A stretch of DNA of 64,000 nucleotides from NCBI GenBank assembly GCA_028571685.1, contig CM053142.1:127836796-127900795 (forward strand). Reading direction: 5' to 3'. The first letter of the stretch is position 1; each line of letters opens with the position of its first letter. Source of the DNA: Heterohyrax brucei. Lineage: Eukaryota; Chordata; Mammalia; Hyracoidea; Procaviidae. Positions 22,038-33,049 of this stretch are shown piece after piece. The position numbers were made by a program, and so were the translations under genes. Below the pieces are notes generated by a model. The model was not told where the DNA came from, made no database searches, and saw nothing but the letters and a program-made list of their open reading frames with translations.

Positions 22038-22516
22038 GAAACACTGGTTTATATTTTCCATATCTAACCTACTGGAAGGAAATACCTCTCAAAGTTTTAT
22101 GGTGTCCGTCTTCTAGTTTTAAAGTCAGGCTGACTTTGGGGCCAGTTTGTCCTCTCCTGTACTCTAGAAATCAAGCATTTCCTAAGTAAAATAAAACAAA
22201 ATAAAAAATGCCACTCCTCCGTATTCCTTTCCAGATCTTCTGCTGAAGTCAAGCATAACCTAATGGCAAAAATTCCCCCTAAGTCGACAATCAACGTGAT
22301 TGTTATAATAAACAATTATGAAAAACTCACAGGGAACCACATATTTGGTCTCCCAAGCCCCACCTGTTGACTGATGTAACCTGGTGAGAAGTGGTACAGA
22401 AGACTGTGTGTGCATCCAATCACTATATTCTTGAAGATCAAAGAGTGGTCTAAGCCACACTTATCTCTTTGGAAGGCTGACATCCAGATTGACAATACTT
22501 TTTTGCACTCATCATA

Positions 22517-22672
22517 CCAAACCTGCTTCCACTGAGTTGATTCTGACTGATAGTGACTCTATAGGACAGAGTAGAAGTGCTTCATAGGATTTCCAAGGAG
22601 CACCTGGTGAATTCGAACTGTCAAGCCTTTTTAGCAGCCATAACTCTTAACCACTATGCAACCAGGGTTTCC
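22517..22672 (-). mobile_element. AfroSINE private to duplication arm B
   Basis: A full minus-strand copy from 'cctgcttccactgagttgat' to 'tatgcaaccagggtttccc'. The duplicated sequence continues on both sides without it in arm A. Confidence 0.9.
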
Positions 22673-22765
22673 CATCAATATAAACGATGAGAGTTATTAT
22701 TTTGGTGAATGAACTGCTTAAAGGTAGCCTCCATAACTTATTCTTTGAATACCTACCATTAGGAA

Positions 22766-23450
22766 TTGAAGTGTTCCCTCTTAAAAATATCAGTTGGAAT
22801 CCTAATGCCCCCACATATGAATGTAGTCCTACCTGAAAACAGGCATGTATTTGTTACGCTAATGGTGTCTTGTCAGCGTAGGCTGTGTCCTAAACCTAGT
22901 CTCTGCTGAATCATATGAGGAGAGGCACAGACAGGAAGAAACAAGCAGTCACCGGGAAGACAGACACTACGGGAAGATGGAGATGGAGTCAGATGTGTTT
23001 ACAAGCCCAGGAAATCTAAAGATTGCTGGCTACTAGAAGCTGAAATACTACATTTCACATTCTTTGGACATGTTATTAGGAAGGGACAGTCCCTGGAAAA
23101 GGACACTGTGCTTGGTAAATTAAAGAGTCAATGAAAAAGAGGACCCTCAATGAGATGGATCGACATAGGGGCCGTAGCAGTGGGCTCAAGTACAACAGTG
23201 CTTGGAGGATGGTGTGGGACTGTGCAGCAATTCATTCTGTTGTGTGTGGGGACACCATGAGTCAGAAGTGACTCAAGGGCACCTAATAGCAACAGCAGCA
23301 GAAGCTGAAGTAGACAATGTAGTTCCTTCCTTTGGAGCTGCACACTAAATTCATACTTCCAGCTGACTGAATTTTTAGAAAATAAATCCGTGGCCTTTAA
23401 AGCCACCCACTTGTGATACTTTTGTCTCAGTACCTCTAAGTAAGAAACTA
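22766..23450 (+). mobile_element. MLT1-like LTR split by an RTE fragment
   Basis: 'atcagttggaatcctaatgc' begins the recognisable LTR, and 'aagccacccacttgtgatac' with 'aagtaagaaactaagacac' ends it. The RTE fragment at 23045-23298 interrupts it, flanked by 'agaagctgaa'. Confidence 0.8.
23045..23298 (+). mobile_element. RTE 3' fragment with target duplication
   Basis: The sequence 'ctttggacatgttattagga' through 'ggcacctaatagcaacagca' is the RTE 3' end. 'agaagctgaa' occurs on both sides (about 23034-23043 and 23299-23309), a convincing target-site duplication in the host LTR. Confidence 0.85.
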
Positions 23451-23649
23451 AGACACCCAGCAACTAGCCTAGCACTGTGGGCTTTTAAGTCGGGGCTATT
23501 AAATGAGTGAATGAATGACCTAGAACAAAATACCTAATTTGAAGTTCTCCTTATATAAAAGCAACATGGAAAGTTTATTGTTAGTAATGTGACTATTTTC
23601 TGTAAGTCATTTATTCTTACAATACCAAAAAAAAAAAAAAGAAAGAAAA

Positions 23650-23818
23650 ACAAGCCCATGGCCTACAAGTTGATTCTAACTTATAGTGACACCATCTGAC
23701 AGAGTAGAACTGCTTCATTGAATTTCCAAAGAGCACCTAATGGATTTGAACTGCTGACCTTTTGGTTGGTTAGCAGCCGTAGCACTTAACCACTACTTAA
23801 CCACCAGGGTTTCCAAGT
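23650..23818 (-). mobile_element. AfroSINE
   Basis: A minus-strand copy preceded by an A-run at 23627-23640. A short 'ttaaccactac' duplication is present near its head. Confidence 0.85.
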
Positions 23819-23885
23819 ACTTACAATAATACTTTCCAAACACAACATAGGAAAACTGTGTATAATAGATCTATATGTCATAAAG

Positions 23886-24052
23886 CAAAAACCACCAAAC
23901 CCACTACCATCAAGTCAATTCTGACTCATAGCAACCCTATAGACAAAGTAGAGTTGCCCCATAGAGTTTCCAAGGAGTGCTAATGGATTTGAACTGCCAA
24001 ACTTTTGGTTAGCAGATGTAGCACTCAACCACTATGCTACCGGAGTTTCCTT
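23886..24052 (-). mobile_element. AfroSINE
   Basis: From 'aaaccaccaaacccactacc' to 'tatgctaccggagtttcc'. It is full length. Confidence 0.9.
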
Positions 24053-24092
24053 ATACTTCACAGTTAGGTCTTAATTGTAAACTCTAAGACAT

Positions 24093-24245
24093 CTAGGAAA
24101 TCCTGGTGGCATAGTGGTTAAGTACTACCTCTGGCAGTTTGAATCCACCAGATACTCCTTGGAAACTCTATGGAGCAGTACTACTCTGTCCTACAAGGTC
24201 ACTATGAACTGGAATTAACTCAGTGACAGTGGTTTTTGTTTTATT
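24093..24245 (+). mobile_element. AfroSINE with internal deletion
   Basis: Head 'ggaaatcctggtggcatagt' joins directly to 'ctggcagtttgaatccacca', so the 'gctgctaaccaaaaggt' segment is missing. The tail is 'gaactggaattaactcagtg'. Confidence 0.85.
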
Positions 24246-25462
24246 ATTTAAAGATATCTAAATTCCTCTATTTGCAATGTATGTTGTAAACCTAAGGTTG
24301 TTGCAACTGAATTTGTGTCATTAAAATAGTATTTCCCATTAATTCATCACGATTTTAAAGCTGTTTTAGTTTTAGTCCAACACAGTGGCTTTAGTTTCAC
24401 TATTTTTTTTTCCTTTGCTCATTCCCTGAGAAGTTAGCATTCAGAATATTTTTATAATGTAAATTTTCACCCCCTTATGTATATGTTTTGTTGGAGTTTG
24501 TGTTTTAGTATATGGCATTTGGCTCTGTTAAAGCACCTGAATTAACTTTTGGGATAAAAGGAATACAAAGAAAATTGATTTTGAGTAAAACATCTGATAT
24601 AGTTTTACTTGCAAAGTTCAAATTTTCTGAATGGGATCAAGATGGCATGGTCTGAAATGTGGCTGAAGGGAATAAGAGAAATATGGTAAATGTCTACGTT
24701 TCTGAAAGCAGTAGTGGTGAAAGTACTATACCATATTTCCTGGTGTATTTTCCCTTAAACATATATATGTATACACACACACACATACTTTGGTGAAAGC
24801 AAATAGTTCCCCTCTCTCTCCACTAGAATAATTACTGTCCTGTACTTTCTGCTGCTGTGCAACAATGGCCACTCTTGCCAGCATTCACTTCTACAAGTAG
24901 GTATTGATTTGACTTTACAAAACAAGAAAAAAAAGTCTGAATTTAAACAGCTACGAAATTCTGCCTGCCACTAGGCAAGGTATCTCCCTCCAAGCTCATT
25001 CTTTTGGCCCTTCAAGTACTTCTCATTCCACCTTCAGTTTTGCTTTGTGCTTTCACCTACATGAAAAAAAAAAAAACCTTCATACATCACCCGCTAGGGA
25101 ACAGGGACCTAACAGTTTTAATTATGGGGCTGGGGACAGGCTGCTGCCGCTGCCCTCCCTGCTTTCACTGATCTTATAATCCAAGTCGTGTTTTGATTAA
25201 CTTATCTTTCAGATTATAAAGCCAGTGAGTGTTTCCAGGTCTCAAACTTGCTTCAATTAAAAGAGAGATTCACAAGCAGGTAATTTGTGTTATATTTTGC
25301 CAATATATATCTTTCTAGAACTTCCTCCCATTAGTTTAGTTTTATTTCTTGGAGCTCCACAGAATGAGGCTTATGTCTCTTCAACAAGAAGTTTCAGGTA
25401 TTTGAAAATAGCCTCTTTCTCTCTGTATGTGTAATTTCTTCCAGGTTAAGTAGACCTAAGAA
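24246..25462. other. No recognised feature
   Basis: 1.2 kb of AT-rich, apparently unique sequence with a short (CA) run at about 24773-24785. No coding signal is visible. Confidence 0.4.
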
Positions 25463-25625
25463 AGCCTGGTGACATAGTGATTAAGTGCTACAGCTGCTAA
25501 TCAAAAGGTTGGCAGTTCAAATCTACCAGGCAAGCACAACTTGGAAACTCTGTGGGGCAGTTCTACTCTGTCCTATAGGGGGCTCTGAATCAGAATCGAC
25601 TCTATGGCAGAGTGTTTGGGGATTG
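25463..25625 (+). mobile_element. AfroSINE
   Basis: Head 'gaaagcctggtgacatagtg' through tail 'gaatcagaatcgactctatg'. Confidence 0.9.
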
Positions 25626-26025
25626 GAGTTTTAAACAGACCCAGCCCCTTCAGCCCTGTGACAAAACTGAAATCCTTCAGTTTCTATATTCCTTAGATTT
25701 TGCTGTAAGTGACTGAAAATCTTAAATAATGATTGTTTAAATAAGAGAGGAGTATATTTAGCTATCTAAGAGTTGAAGTACTAAGTGCCACATATGGTAC
25801 TCCACAACAGCACGGACCTAGGCTCCTTCTACCTTGTTGCTGCACTGCGCTTGGCTTTCATCTCCTGGTCTAATAGGTAGCATCCATGTCTAAGCAGCAC
25901 CATGAAGCAGGGAATGAAGAAAGTTCGAAGTGTGTATACATCCTGTCCCTTAGGAAGTGGTACCAAAAACTGCCACTCCTACTTATATCTCATTGATCCA
26001 AACTTATTTATGTGACTATACCGAA
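25626..26025. other. No recognised feature
   Basis: Nothing recognisable. Confidence 0.4.
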
Positions 26026-26392
26026 ATGACAGAGGACAGTGGTGATTCAGTGGTAGAATTCCCACTTCTACGCAGGAGACCTGGGTTCATTTCCTAGCCA
26101 AATACATCTGGTGAACAGGTACCACCTATTTAGCAGTGAAAGCTTATGTGTTGTTGTGATACTGAACAGGTTTCAACAGAGCTTCCAGGGTAAAATGGAC
26201 TAGGAAGAAAGGCCTGGTGATCCACTTCCAAACTCAGCCAATGAAATCTCGACGGATCACAAAAATCCTATCTATAGCTGATCAGTTGTGAGGATAGTGC
26301 GCAACTAGGCAATGTTTTGTTTTGTTGTATACTGGGTCACCATAAGTCAGGGGTCAACTCAGGGGTGGCTAACAACAACAACGACAACACTT
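26026..26392 (+). mobile_element. tRNA-Gly-derived SINE with RTE-like body, full length
   Basis: The head 'gtggtgattcagtggtagaa', 'ttcccacttctacgcaggag', 'acctgggttcatttcctagc' follows tRNA-Gly, with A- and B-box regions. The body 'ggtttcaacagagcttccag' and 'actaggaagaaaggcctggt' matches the RTE 5' region as seen at 52193. The 3' part 'ggcaatgttttgttttgttg' and final 'taacaacaacaacgacaac' match the RTE 3' end. It is an RNA polymerase III type SINE, not a functional tRNA: the stem pairings are broken. Confidence 0.85.
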
Positions 26393-27734
26393 CTATATTA
26401 AGAGAGATTGGGAACTGCTGTCTAGTCTAGGAAGCCGTGTGTCTTGATAAAATGTGGAGGTACTATTGCTATAGAAGAAGGATGATGGATACTAGAGGGA
26501 ACCACTGTATTTGTCACATCATCCCGGCTGCACCCTTCGTCTATGATAAAATACTGTGGCCAAAGCTGAGCAAAACTATCACTTCCTTTTTAAAGAGGTT
26601 TACACTGTAAAAATATGAATCATACTTCATTATGTATAGCTATAAGAAAATACTTGTCTAGATTCAGCTAAATCTAGCTCTAATCCTTTTTTGGCCATGC
26701 TGAGAAATTCAACATCCCTTGCTCAGTGTTGCCCACTTTGGGTCATACAACAGCGTTGAAGTTGAAGTAGTATTATGCAGTTCCTGTAAAATGAGGCAAG
26801 TGCTTCTGATCTTCAGCTCACCGTAATCTCCCACGGGAGATTCACTGTCCACGTCCGTATGGTCCACGTGGTGACAGAAGTTTCTGCATCTTCCGTGCCA
26901 GATGTGGGCATTAGGATCTTTGCAAGACTAGAATGGAAGTTTTGATGCCTGGTGGTCAATCAGATGTTTATTTTCTAAGACCCTGTTACCTTTGGGCTGT
27001 GAGGCCCCCTCCATTCTCAGGTTGGCAGGATCTCTTCCTCCCCAGGGCCGGTCATTTCTGCCTTTACGCTCCAAGCACGTCCTTCAGTTTACCCCAGCTG
27101 GGTCATGCCAGCATCACAGAAGCGTTGAGGAAACTATCCTTATCTTTTTTCAGGAGGTTCTGGTGGATGAAAATCCTGAAGTCAGGGCTTTTTTTGGTAT
27201 TTGTTACTCTGTTTTAGTTGTTTTTGCTTCTTTGTCTTTAACTGCTGTATAGGTGCAGTATATTTACTTGTGTTATAGAATATAATACTACATATACTAT
27301 ATAGTACAATATATATAATGCTATATCTACTATGCATAATAAAATACAATCTCAAGATCACCGGAACTGTTTTCATAATGGTGTTATATTGCTAACTAGT
27401 ATTAGAAACTGAGTTCCTCTGCTGATAACAAAGATGTGATTACAAGACTAAATAGTTAAGGATTTATTCTGTTATGTAAACGATTTCCTGGGGTAGTAAG
27501 GTCCGAAACTGGTACAGTTGCTTCATGATGTCATCGAGGATACAGTGTTCCTTTATCTTTCTGCTCTGTCATGGTTACTCATTTCCATCATCAAATACAC
27601 AAGGTAGCTGCTAGAGTTCCATCCATTACGTCTACATTCCAGGAAAGAAGGAGGGAAAGGCCAAGAGGCCAAAGAGACCTTTAAATAGTCATCTTAAAAA
27701 TTATTTACAAAGACTACCACTTTAATCTCTGTAT
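26393..27734. other. No recognised feature
   Basis: 1.3 kb without a repeat I recognise. Two overlapping plus-strand frames at 26933-27252 contain no recognisable domain. Confidence 0.4.
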
Positions 27735-28148
27735 TTGATTGAATTGTGTCCACCCAAAAGATATTTTGAAGTCCTAACTCTGGTGTTTATGAATGTTACC
27801 TTGTTTGGGAAGATAGAGTTCTTCTTTGCAGATCTTATCAGTAAAGTGAAAAAGGTCATACCTAGGCAGGGTGGATCCTAGTTCCTTCAAAGTGGTGTCT
27901 TAAAAATGGAGAGAACAGACATGGAGTGAGTCACACATACAGGAGAAGTCACCATGTGAAGATATCAAAAAGCAGCCAAATAAGGCCAAAGATCACTGGC
28001 AGCTGCTAGAAGCCAGCAAAAGAGCATGAAGCAGTTCTCTCAAAACTCTTAGGCCGAATCAACAACAGTGCTGATTTGAACTTTCAGCCTCTAGAACTGT
28101 GAGACAATCTTGTGGTAGTTTGTTACAGCAGGCCTAGAAACTAAGACA
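27735..28148 (+). mobile_element. MLT1-like MaLR LTR
   Basis: Start 'tttgattgaattgtgtccac', centre 'catgtgaagatatcaaaaag', end 'cctctagaactgtgagacaa' and 'gttacagcaggcctagaaac'. This is the best-preserved MLT1-type LTR in the window. Confidence 0.85.
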
Positions 28149-28862
28149 ATCTTTTTGTCTGGAGTTTTCTTCAATGAAGCTGGAAGATATAGCTGAGCTA
28201 GACACATTGCAGTTCCAAATAACACCCAGGCCTTATTATTAAAAAAGAAAGGAAGACAAAAATGGATAAGCACCCCACCTATGACTCTTAGTATTGTTAT
28301 TAACGCATGTCACTGTCCACTTACACTTACAGAGCTAGACATTTGTGCCCAAACAAAGGGCTTCAAACTGCATCCTGTTATAACTGAGTTCTCACTTTAA
28401 CCTATAAAAATCTTTTTAGGGTCACCGTACTCATCGTTCTTTTGGTGCTAAATCATCTATAAATTTAATTTAAGTGAGCCAGCTGTTGAAAAATTCTTTC
28501 TGATTTTATGCTACTTGGTGAAATGATGAAGAGAGAGTAATCATCTTCAAATATTTTCCTCTGATACCTTCAACTTCAAAGATTCTCGCTCTCTTATTCC
28601 ATATTCTTGAGAAGTTTTGGGGGAAAAATATTGCTTTTGCTTTTTTTAGGGAATTTTTACTGCTACAGAGGTATAGTTGTTATTTAACAGGAAACGTTTC
28701 TACTTTATCTTCTTTTGTTTCATCAAATATAAATGGGTATGTTATTACAGTATTTCTGCATCTATTTTGATACTGTTATGTTTGTACCCCAGTTTTTCAA
28801 AAAATCTTTAAGCTGAAGTCTGTAGTATAAACTTTATCTTGTCAAGTATCATTCACCTTCCA
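28149..28862. other. No recognised feature
   Basis: AT-rich sequence without visible structure. Confidence 0.4.
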
Positions 28863-29025
28863 CTGGAAGCACAGCGGTTAAGAGCTTGGCTACTAACCAA
28901 ACGGTTGGCAGTTTGAATCCACCAGCCACTCCTTGGGCTCCTTATGGAGCAAGTCTACTCCATTCTACAGCATCACCTGGAGTTGGAATTGACTTGATGG
29001 CAGTAGGTTTGTTCTGGTTTTGAGA
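28863..29025 (+). mobile_element. AfroSINE
   Basis: Head 'ggaagcacagcggttaagag', centre 'gcagtttgaatccaccagcc' and tail 'gagttggaattgacttgatg'. Confidence 0.85.
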
Positions 29026-29461
29026 GTGATCTTTCTCAATGAGTATATCTTTTTTCAGTTAGAAATTTAAATTCAGCCTATAAGCCTTCGGGTAGGGAGA
29101 TTTGTTAAACAAGTTTTTATTTTCTGAAAATCAAGTAAATAATTGCACTATTTTTCTAGTTTCAGATTTCAGATTTTTTAAATATAAAAAATAATGCTTT
29201 TGCCAAACCAACAGCAAAGCATTATTTCAGGCCTTAAAAATAGTACTGAATAGTGGAAAGAAGCAAATAGCAATCACTGATTCCAGCCCTCTGCCTCTGG
29301 AGTCTTGATTCACAAAATAGATTTTCATCTCCTTTTCTCCCACCATAGCAACTGATGGCCCTCTGCAACATTTTAAAATCTGCGCACTCTCTGTTGAGGG
29401 TAAAGAGGCCCAGCCCTCTCCCAGCGGGGAGGAGAAATTCTTTGCATTCCTTCCTGATGAA

Positions 29462-29462
<1 letters not shown>
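29026..29462. other. No recognised feature
   Basis: Nothing recognised. The flanking microsatellite inflates open frames that run into this stretch. Confidence 0.4.
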
Positions 29463-29502
<40 letters not shown>

Positions 29503-29597
29503 AACACACACACGCACGCACGCATGCACGCACGCACACACGCACACACACAGAGACATACACATTTCGTGGTTTTACACACACACACACACACACT
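29463..29597. repeat. Compound (CA)n / (GCAC)n microsatellite
   Basis: A CA tract is followed by GCACGCACGCATGCACGC units, then more CA. It explains the Cys/Val and His/Thr runs in frames on both strands. Confidence 0.95.
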
Positions 29598-30314
29598 TCA
29601 TGATTTCTCAGTGGCTCTTTGGTGGGCTGAACTCCCCTCTAGACTAAGAATAACCAGAACTGAGACAGTCATGAGCTCTGTCACCTATTTCCTTGGCCAT
29701 TTGGGCACACAGGAAACCTTTCAGAGCCCCGTTTTCCTTTAAGTAGGGACAGTGATATCTACTGTGCAGAACTGCTAGGGTCAATCATATGAAAAGTATT
29801 TAATATGGGACAGCCTCATGAAAGATGGGAATAAGCAAAATGAGTGAATCACCTTTTGTTCCTTTCCTTGTTCCATTGTCAGTGTACTAAGTTGAAAACC
29901 TTGGTTGGTAACGTGTTGCTTTATAGTGTTAAAAATACAACTTTTACAATATTAAATTTGTGCATGAACTCATCAGCTTTATTTTACACTTCATGAACCA
30001 CGGAATGTCTGGTCTGAACGTCAGACAAGTGCTGGATAGGCGGAAAAACTTTTGTAATACCAGATAGTGCTCATTGGCTCCCTTAGGTTTCCTTTTCCAG
30101 GAGAGTCAATTGATTCCTGCGGATTTCGGCTGCTGGGCAAGCTAGGTATTTACATGAAATGGAAGCTTATATTTCAGTTTGCTGCCATGGAACTCAGCAT
30201 AAGTGACTCCGTCTTGGGCCAAGTTTAATCAGGGTTTCACTAAGCATTATTCCATAGGAAACATCGAGCTAACCCAGTGTACCTCAAAGCAAAAAGGCAG
30301 GAGAAAGCACTCAA
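29598..30314. other. No recognised feature
   Basis: No repeat or coding signal recognised. Confidence 0.4.
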
Positions 30315-30450
30315 TGAGGGCATCCCATGTGCTAGACGTTGTCCAGATGTTAATGCTTTTGTTTCCCACAACACTCTATGAGGGAGAGTGTTTCCTTAAT
30401 TCTAAGAATATGAGGTTTGAAGAAGTTAAGTCACAGAGCTAAGTGTGGAG
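30315..30450 (-). mobile_element. MIR SINE remnant
   Basis: 'catcccatgtgctagacgtt', 'cacaacactctatgagggag' and 'gaagaagttaagtcacagag' follow antisense MIR. Confidence 0.65.
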
Positions 30451-30509
30451 TTCAGAGCTGGCCTTCTTTTTGTGTGGTGTCAGAGGTTTGTACCTATAGT
30501 AAGTGGAGT

Positions 30510-31025
30510 TTTAAGATGGCTCTCACGAATCTACCACTTCGGCATGTGTCCTCTATAATCTCTTGAATCTGGTTGGGACCTGTGAATATAATTGACTGTT
30601 TTCTCTCATGGTTACTGTATTTTAAACTCTGTCTTGGCAGAAGTCAGGAGGATTTTCCCATTGGCATTGAACTAAGCTGCGGTGCTGCATGAGGGCCAGA
30701 TGGCTAGAACCCGAGGGTAGTCTGTAGGAGTTGCGAATGACCCTAGCCAACCACTGGCAAGAAACAGGGACCTCTACAACTGCAAGTCACTGAATCCTGC
30801 CAACAATTTCAATGAGCTTGCAAATGGACAGTGAGCTCCAAATAAGAACTGCAGCGTGACTGACATCTTTGGTTCAGCCATGTCAGGCCCCTACCAGAGA
30901 ATTCAGCTATGCTGTGTTGGCACTTCTGACCTACAAAAACTGTGAGATGATAAATGGGTGTCATTTCAATTGCTAAATTCATGGTGATTTAATGTCACAG
31001 CAGTTAAAAAAAAAAAAACTAATAC
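30510..31025 (+). mobile_element. Class III (ERVL/MaLR) LTR
   Basis: 'agaaacagggacctctacaa', 'ctgaatcctgccaacaattt', 'ctgacctacaaaaactgtga' and 'tgtcacagcagtt' match an LTR with a 'gagatgataaatg' polyadenylation region. An A-run at 31006-31018 lies near the end. Confidence 0.65.
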
Positions 31026-31127
31026 ATACCCTTTCTACTAAGCTCTACTGGATACAACTGGGAGACAAGAGCTTCAACTTTTACATGTTATTTCTGCAGT
31101 CATTGGCTTAGAAAGCTGGAGCCATTT

Positions 31128-31722
31128 TTTAAACAATTTATTTTATTTTATTTTTTTGTTATTGTTGAGACTATATGTAGCAGAACATACACCAATTCAA
31201 CAATCTCTACATACACAGTTCATGATACTGATTATATTCTTCAAGTTGTACAACCATTCTCACCTTTCTTTGTTTCTGACCCATTAACATAGACTCACTA
31301 CCCTCAGGTTTCCTATCTAAACTTTTAAGTTGCTGTTATCAATTTGGTCTCATAGAGATAGATTTTTTTTTTTTTAAAGAGCACAATGGTCATAGCAAGT
31401 ATTATTTGGTTTAAAGAAGACTTCAGGGGATATTCTTTGCTTAAGATTAAGGTTTAGAGATGATCTGATAATAGAGCAAAAGTTTGGGCGTTCATCTAGT
31501 TTTAGTAGCTTCAGAAAGTTTGCGTACTATAAAAATTGGTAATTCTGTTCCACATCCCTCCCTTTTGATCAAGAGTCTCCTATAAAATCTTTGATCTAAA
31601 TATTCATAATTGTAGCTGGACATCATCCAGTTCCTCTGATCTCATGGCAAAGGAAGCTGTTGTTCATAGAGGTAATTAACCATTCACACCATTTCTCCCT
31701 GATTTGTCTTCTTTCTCTGCTA
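31128..31722 (-). mobile_element. X-type retroposon, sub-type with T-rich left end
   Basis: On the minus strand it contains 'gaggaactggatgatgtcca' at 31612-31635, the block also found at 49161 and 37601-37630, and ends in an A/T-rich tail at 31128-31155. The central part is diverged from the other two sub-types. It is non-coding. Confidence 0.6.
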
Positions 31723-31731
31723 GAGCAATTT

Positions 31732-32163
31732 TTTAATTTTTTTTAAAATTGAGATTAAATGAAAGTTTACAATCTAAGTTAAATTTGCATGCCTGCCTAT
31801 CTGCAGCTCCTTATGCTCTCCTTGCCTGGTGACAGTGTACTCCTGCTTTTTGTTCTCTATATGTCATACCCTCTTAACAACCTCCTAGCCCCTCCACTCC
31901 ACCTTTTCCTCTCTCTTCTAGTAAGAGGGCATTAGAACAGCATCCTGTAGATGCATGCAAATTAATTTGAATGTATTTTAATAAAATACCACAACTGATG
32001 GTCTTTTGGCACCTGGGGGTTCCCCTGGGAACATGGCCTCTAGACCTGCTGCTGCCTCTGACTGGAAAACGTTACTGAGGTCAACTCTTCAGACAGGAAT
32101 GGTCTGGACTTGGGGACACAATTTGACCATATGGTGTATGTACTTTATTGTACTAATTTGCAT
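31732..32163 (-). mobile_element. X-type retroposon with 5' inversion
   Basis: The 3' part (31732-31955) reads on the minus strand with its A-tail at the left. The 5' part (about 31972-32163) reads on the plus strand ('caactgatggtcttttggca', 'aacatggcctctagacctgc'). Together they cover adjacent consensus segments, meeting near 'aatttgcatg'. This head-to-head order is the product expected from L1 twin priming. Confidence 0.8.
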
Positions 32164-33049
32164 GTATTTGAGACGTTTCCTAAAGTCATCTTTGTTCTTT
32201 ACCATTGCATACTGTTCCACTGAGTATATCTACTACAGTTTGTCAATTCATTCATCTGTTGTTGGGCATCTGGGTTCATTCCATCTTTTTGCTATTGTGG
32301 ACTGTGCTGCAATAAACATTCGTGTGCATTTATCTTTTCCTGTGACTTCATTTCAGTCTGTAAGATATATTCCAAGCAGTGAGATTACTGGATCAACTGA
32401 CATATTTATTTCCAGCTTTTTAAGGAATTGCCAAATTGCTTTCCAAAGCAGCTGTACCATTTTGCAATGCCACCAGCAGTGTAGAAGAGTTCCCATCTCT
32501 CCACAGCCTCGCCATTATTTGTTTGTGTTTTTTGGTCATGGCCAACCTTGTTGAGGTGAGACGGTATCTCACTGCAGTTTTGATTTGGATTTCTCTAATA
32601 GCTAGTGATTGTAAGTATTTCCTCTCGGGTCTTTTGGCTGCCTGGATATCCTCTTTAGTGAAGTATTTGTCCTTCTCTTTTGCCTATCACTTAATTGGGC
32701 TATTTATCTTTTTCTTGTTGATATTTTGCAGTACCTTGTAGATTGCTGGACCAATCAGACGTCGGTCCAACACATAGTTGTCAAATATTTTTTCCCATTC
32801 TATAGGTGGTTTTTTCATTCCTTTGACAAAGTCTTTGGATGAGCAAAAGTGTTTCATTCTTAGTAGCTCCCATTTATCTATTTTCTCTTCTGTTTGACCA
32901 TGCTTTGTTTGTCAAATTTTGAAGTCTGTCTAAGCTGTGTATTAAAACTTCCATTTTTTTGTGCATGACCTTTATCATTTTAGGTTTGATATTTAGGTAT
33001 TTGATCCAATTCAAGTTAGTTTTTGTCTAAGGTATGAGATATAGGTGGA

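Larger units (their letters stand above)
21590..23075 (-). repeat. Arm B of an inverted segmental duplication
   Basis: It is the reverse-complement partner of 10457-11704. The arms share the tRNA-Gly SINE, a non-repeat block, the LTR and the start of the RTE fragment. This arm also contains a SINE tail (21993-22037), an AfroSINE (22517-22672) and a complete RTE 3' fragment. The arms are about 10 kb apart and visibly diverged, so the event is not recent. Confidence 0.85.

Noticed and set aside
26031..26100. A possible tRNA-Gly gene (also at 58598 and 21790 on the minus strand)
   Set aside because: The box-like text is there, but stem pairing is broken and each is followed by the same SINE body and tail.
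29227..29742. Several open frames rich in Cys/Val or His/Thr on both strands
   Set aside because: They are translations of the CA-rich microsatellite, with no other coding evidence.
32006..32554. A 182-codon plus-strand open frame, the second longest in the window
   Set aside because: It crosses the junction of an inverted X retroposon and the antisense strand of an L1 3' UTR; no conserved domain is visible.
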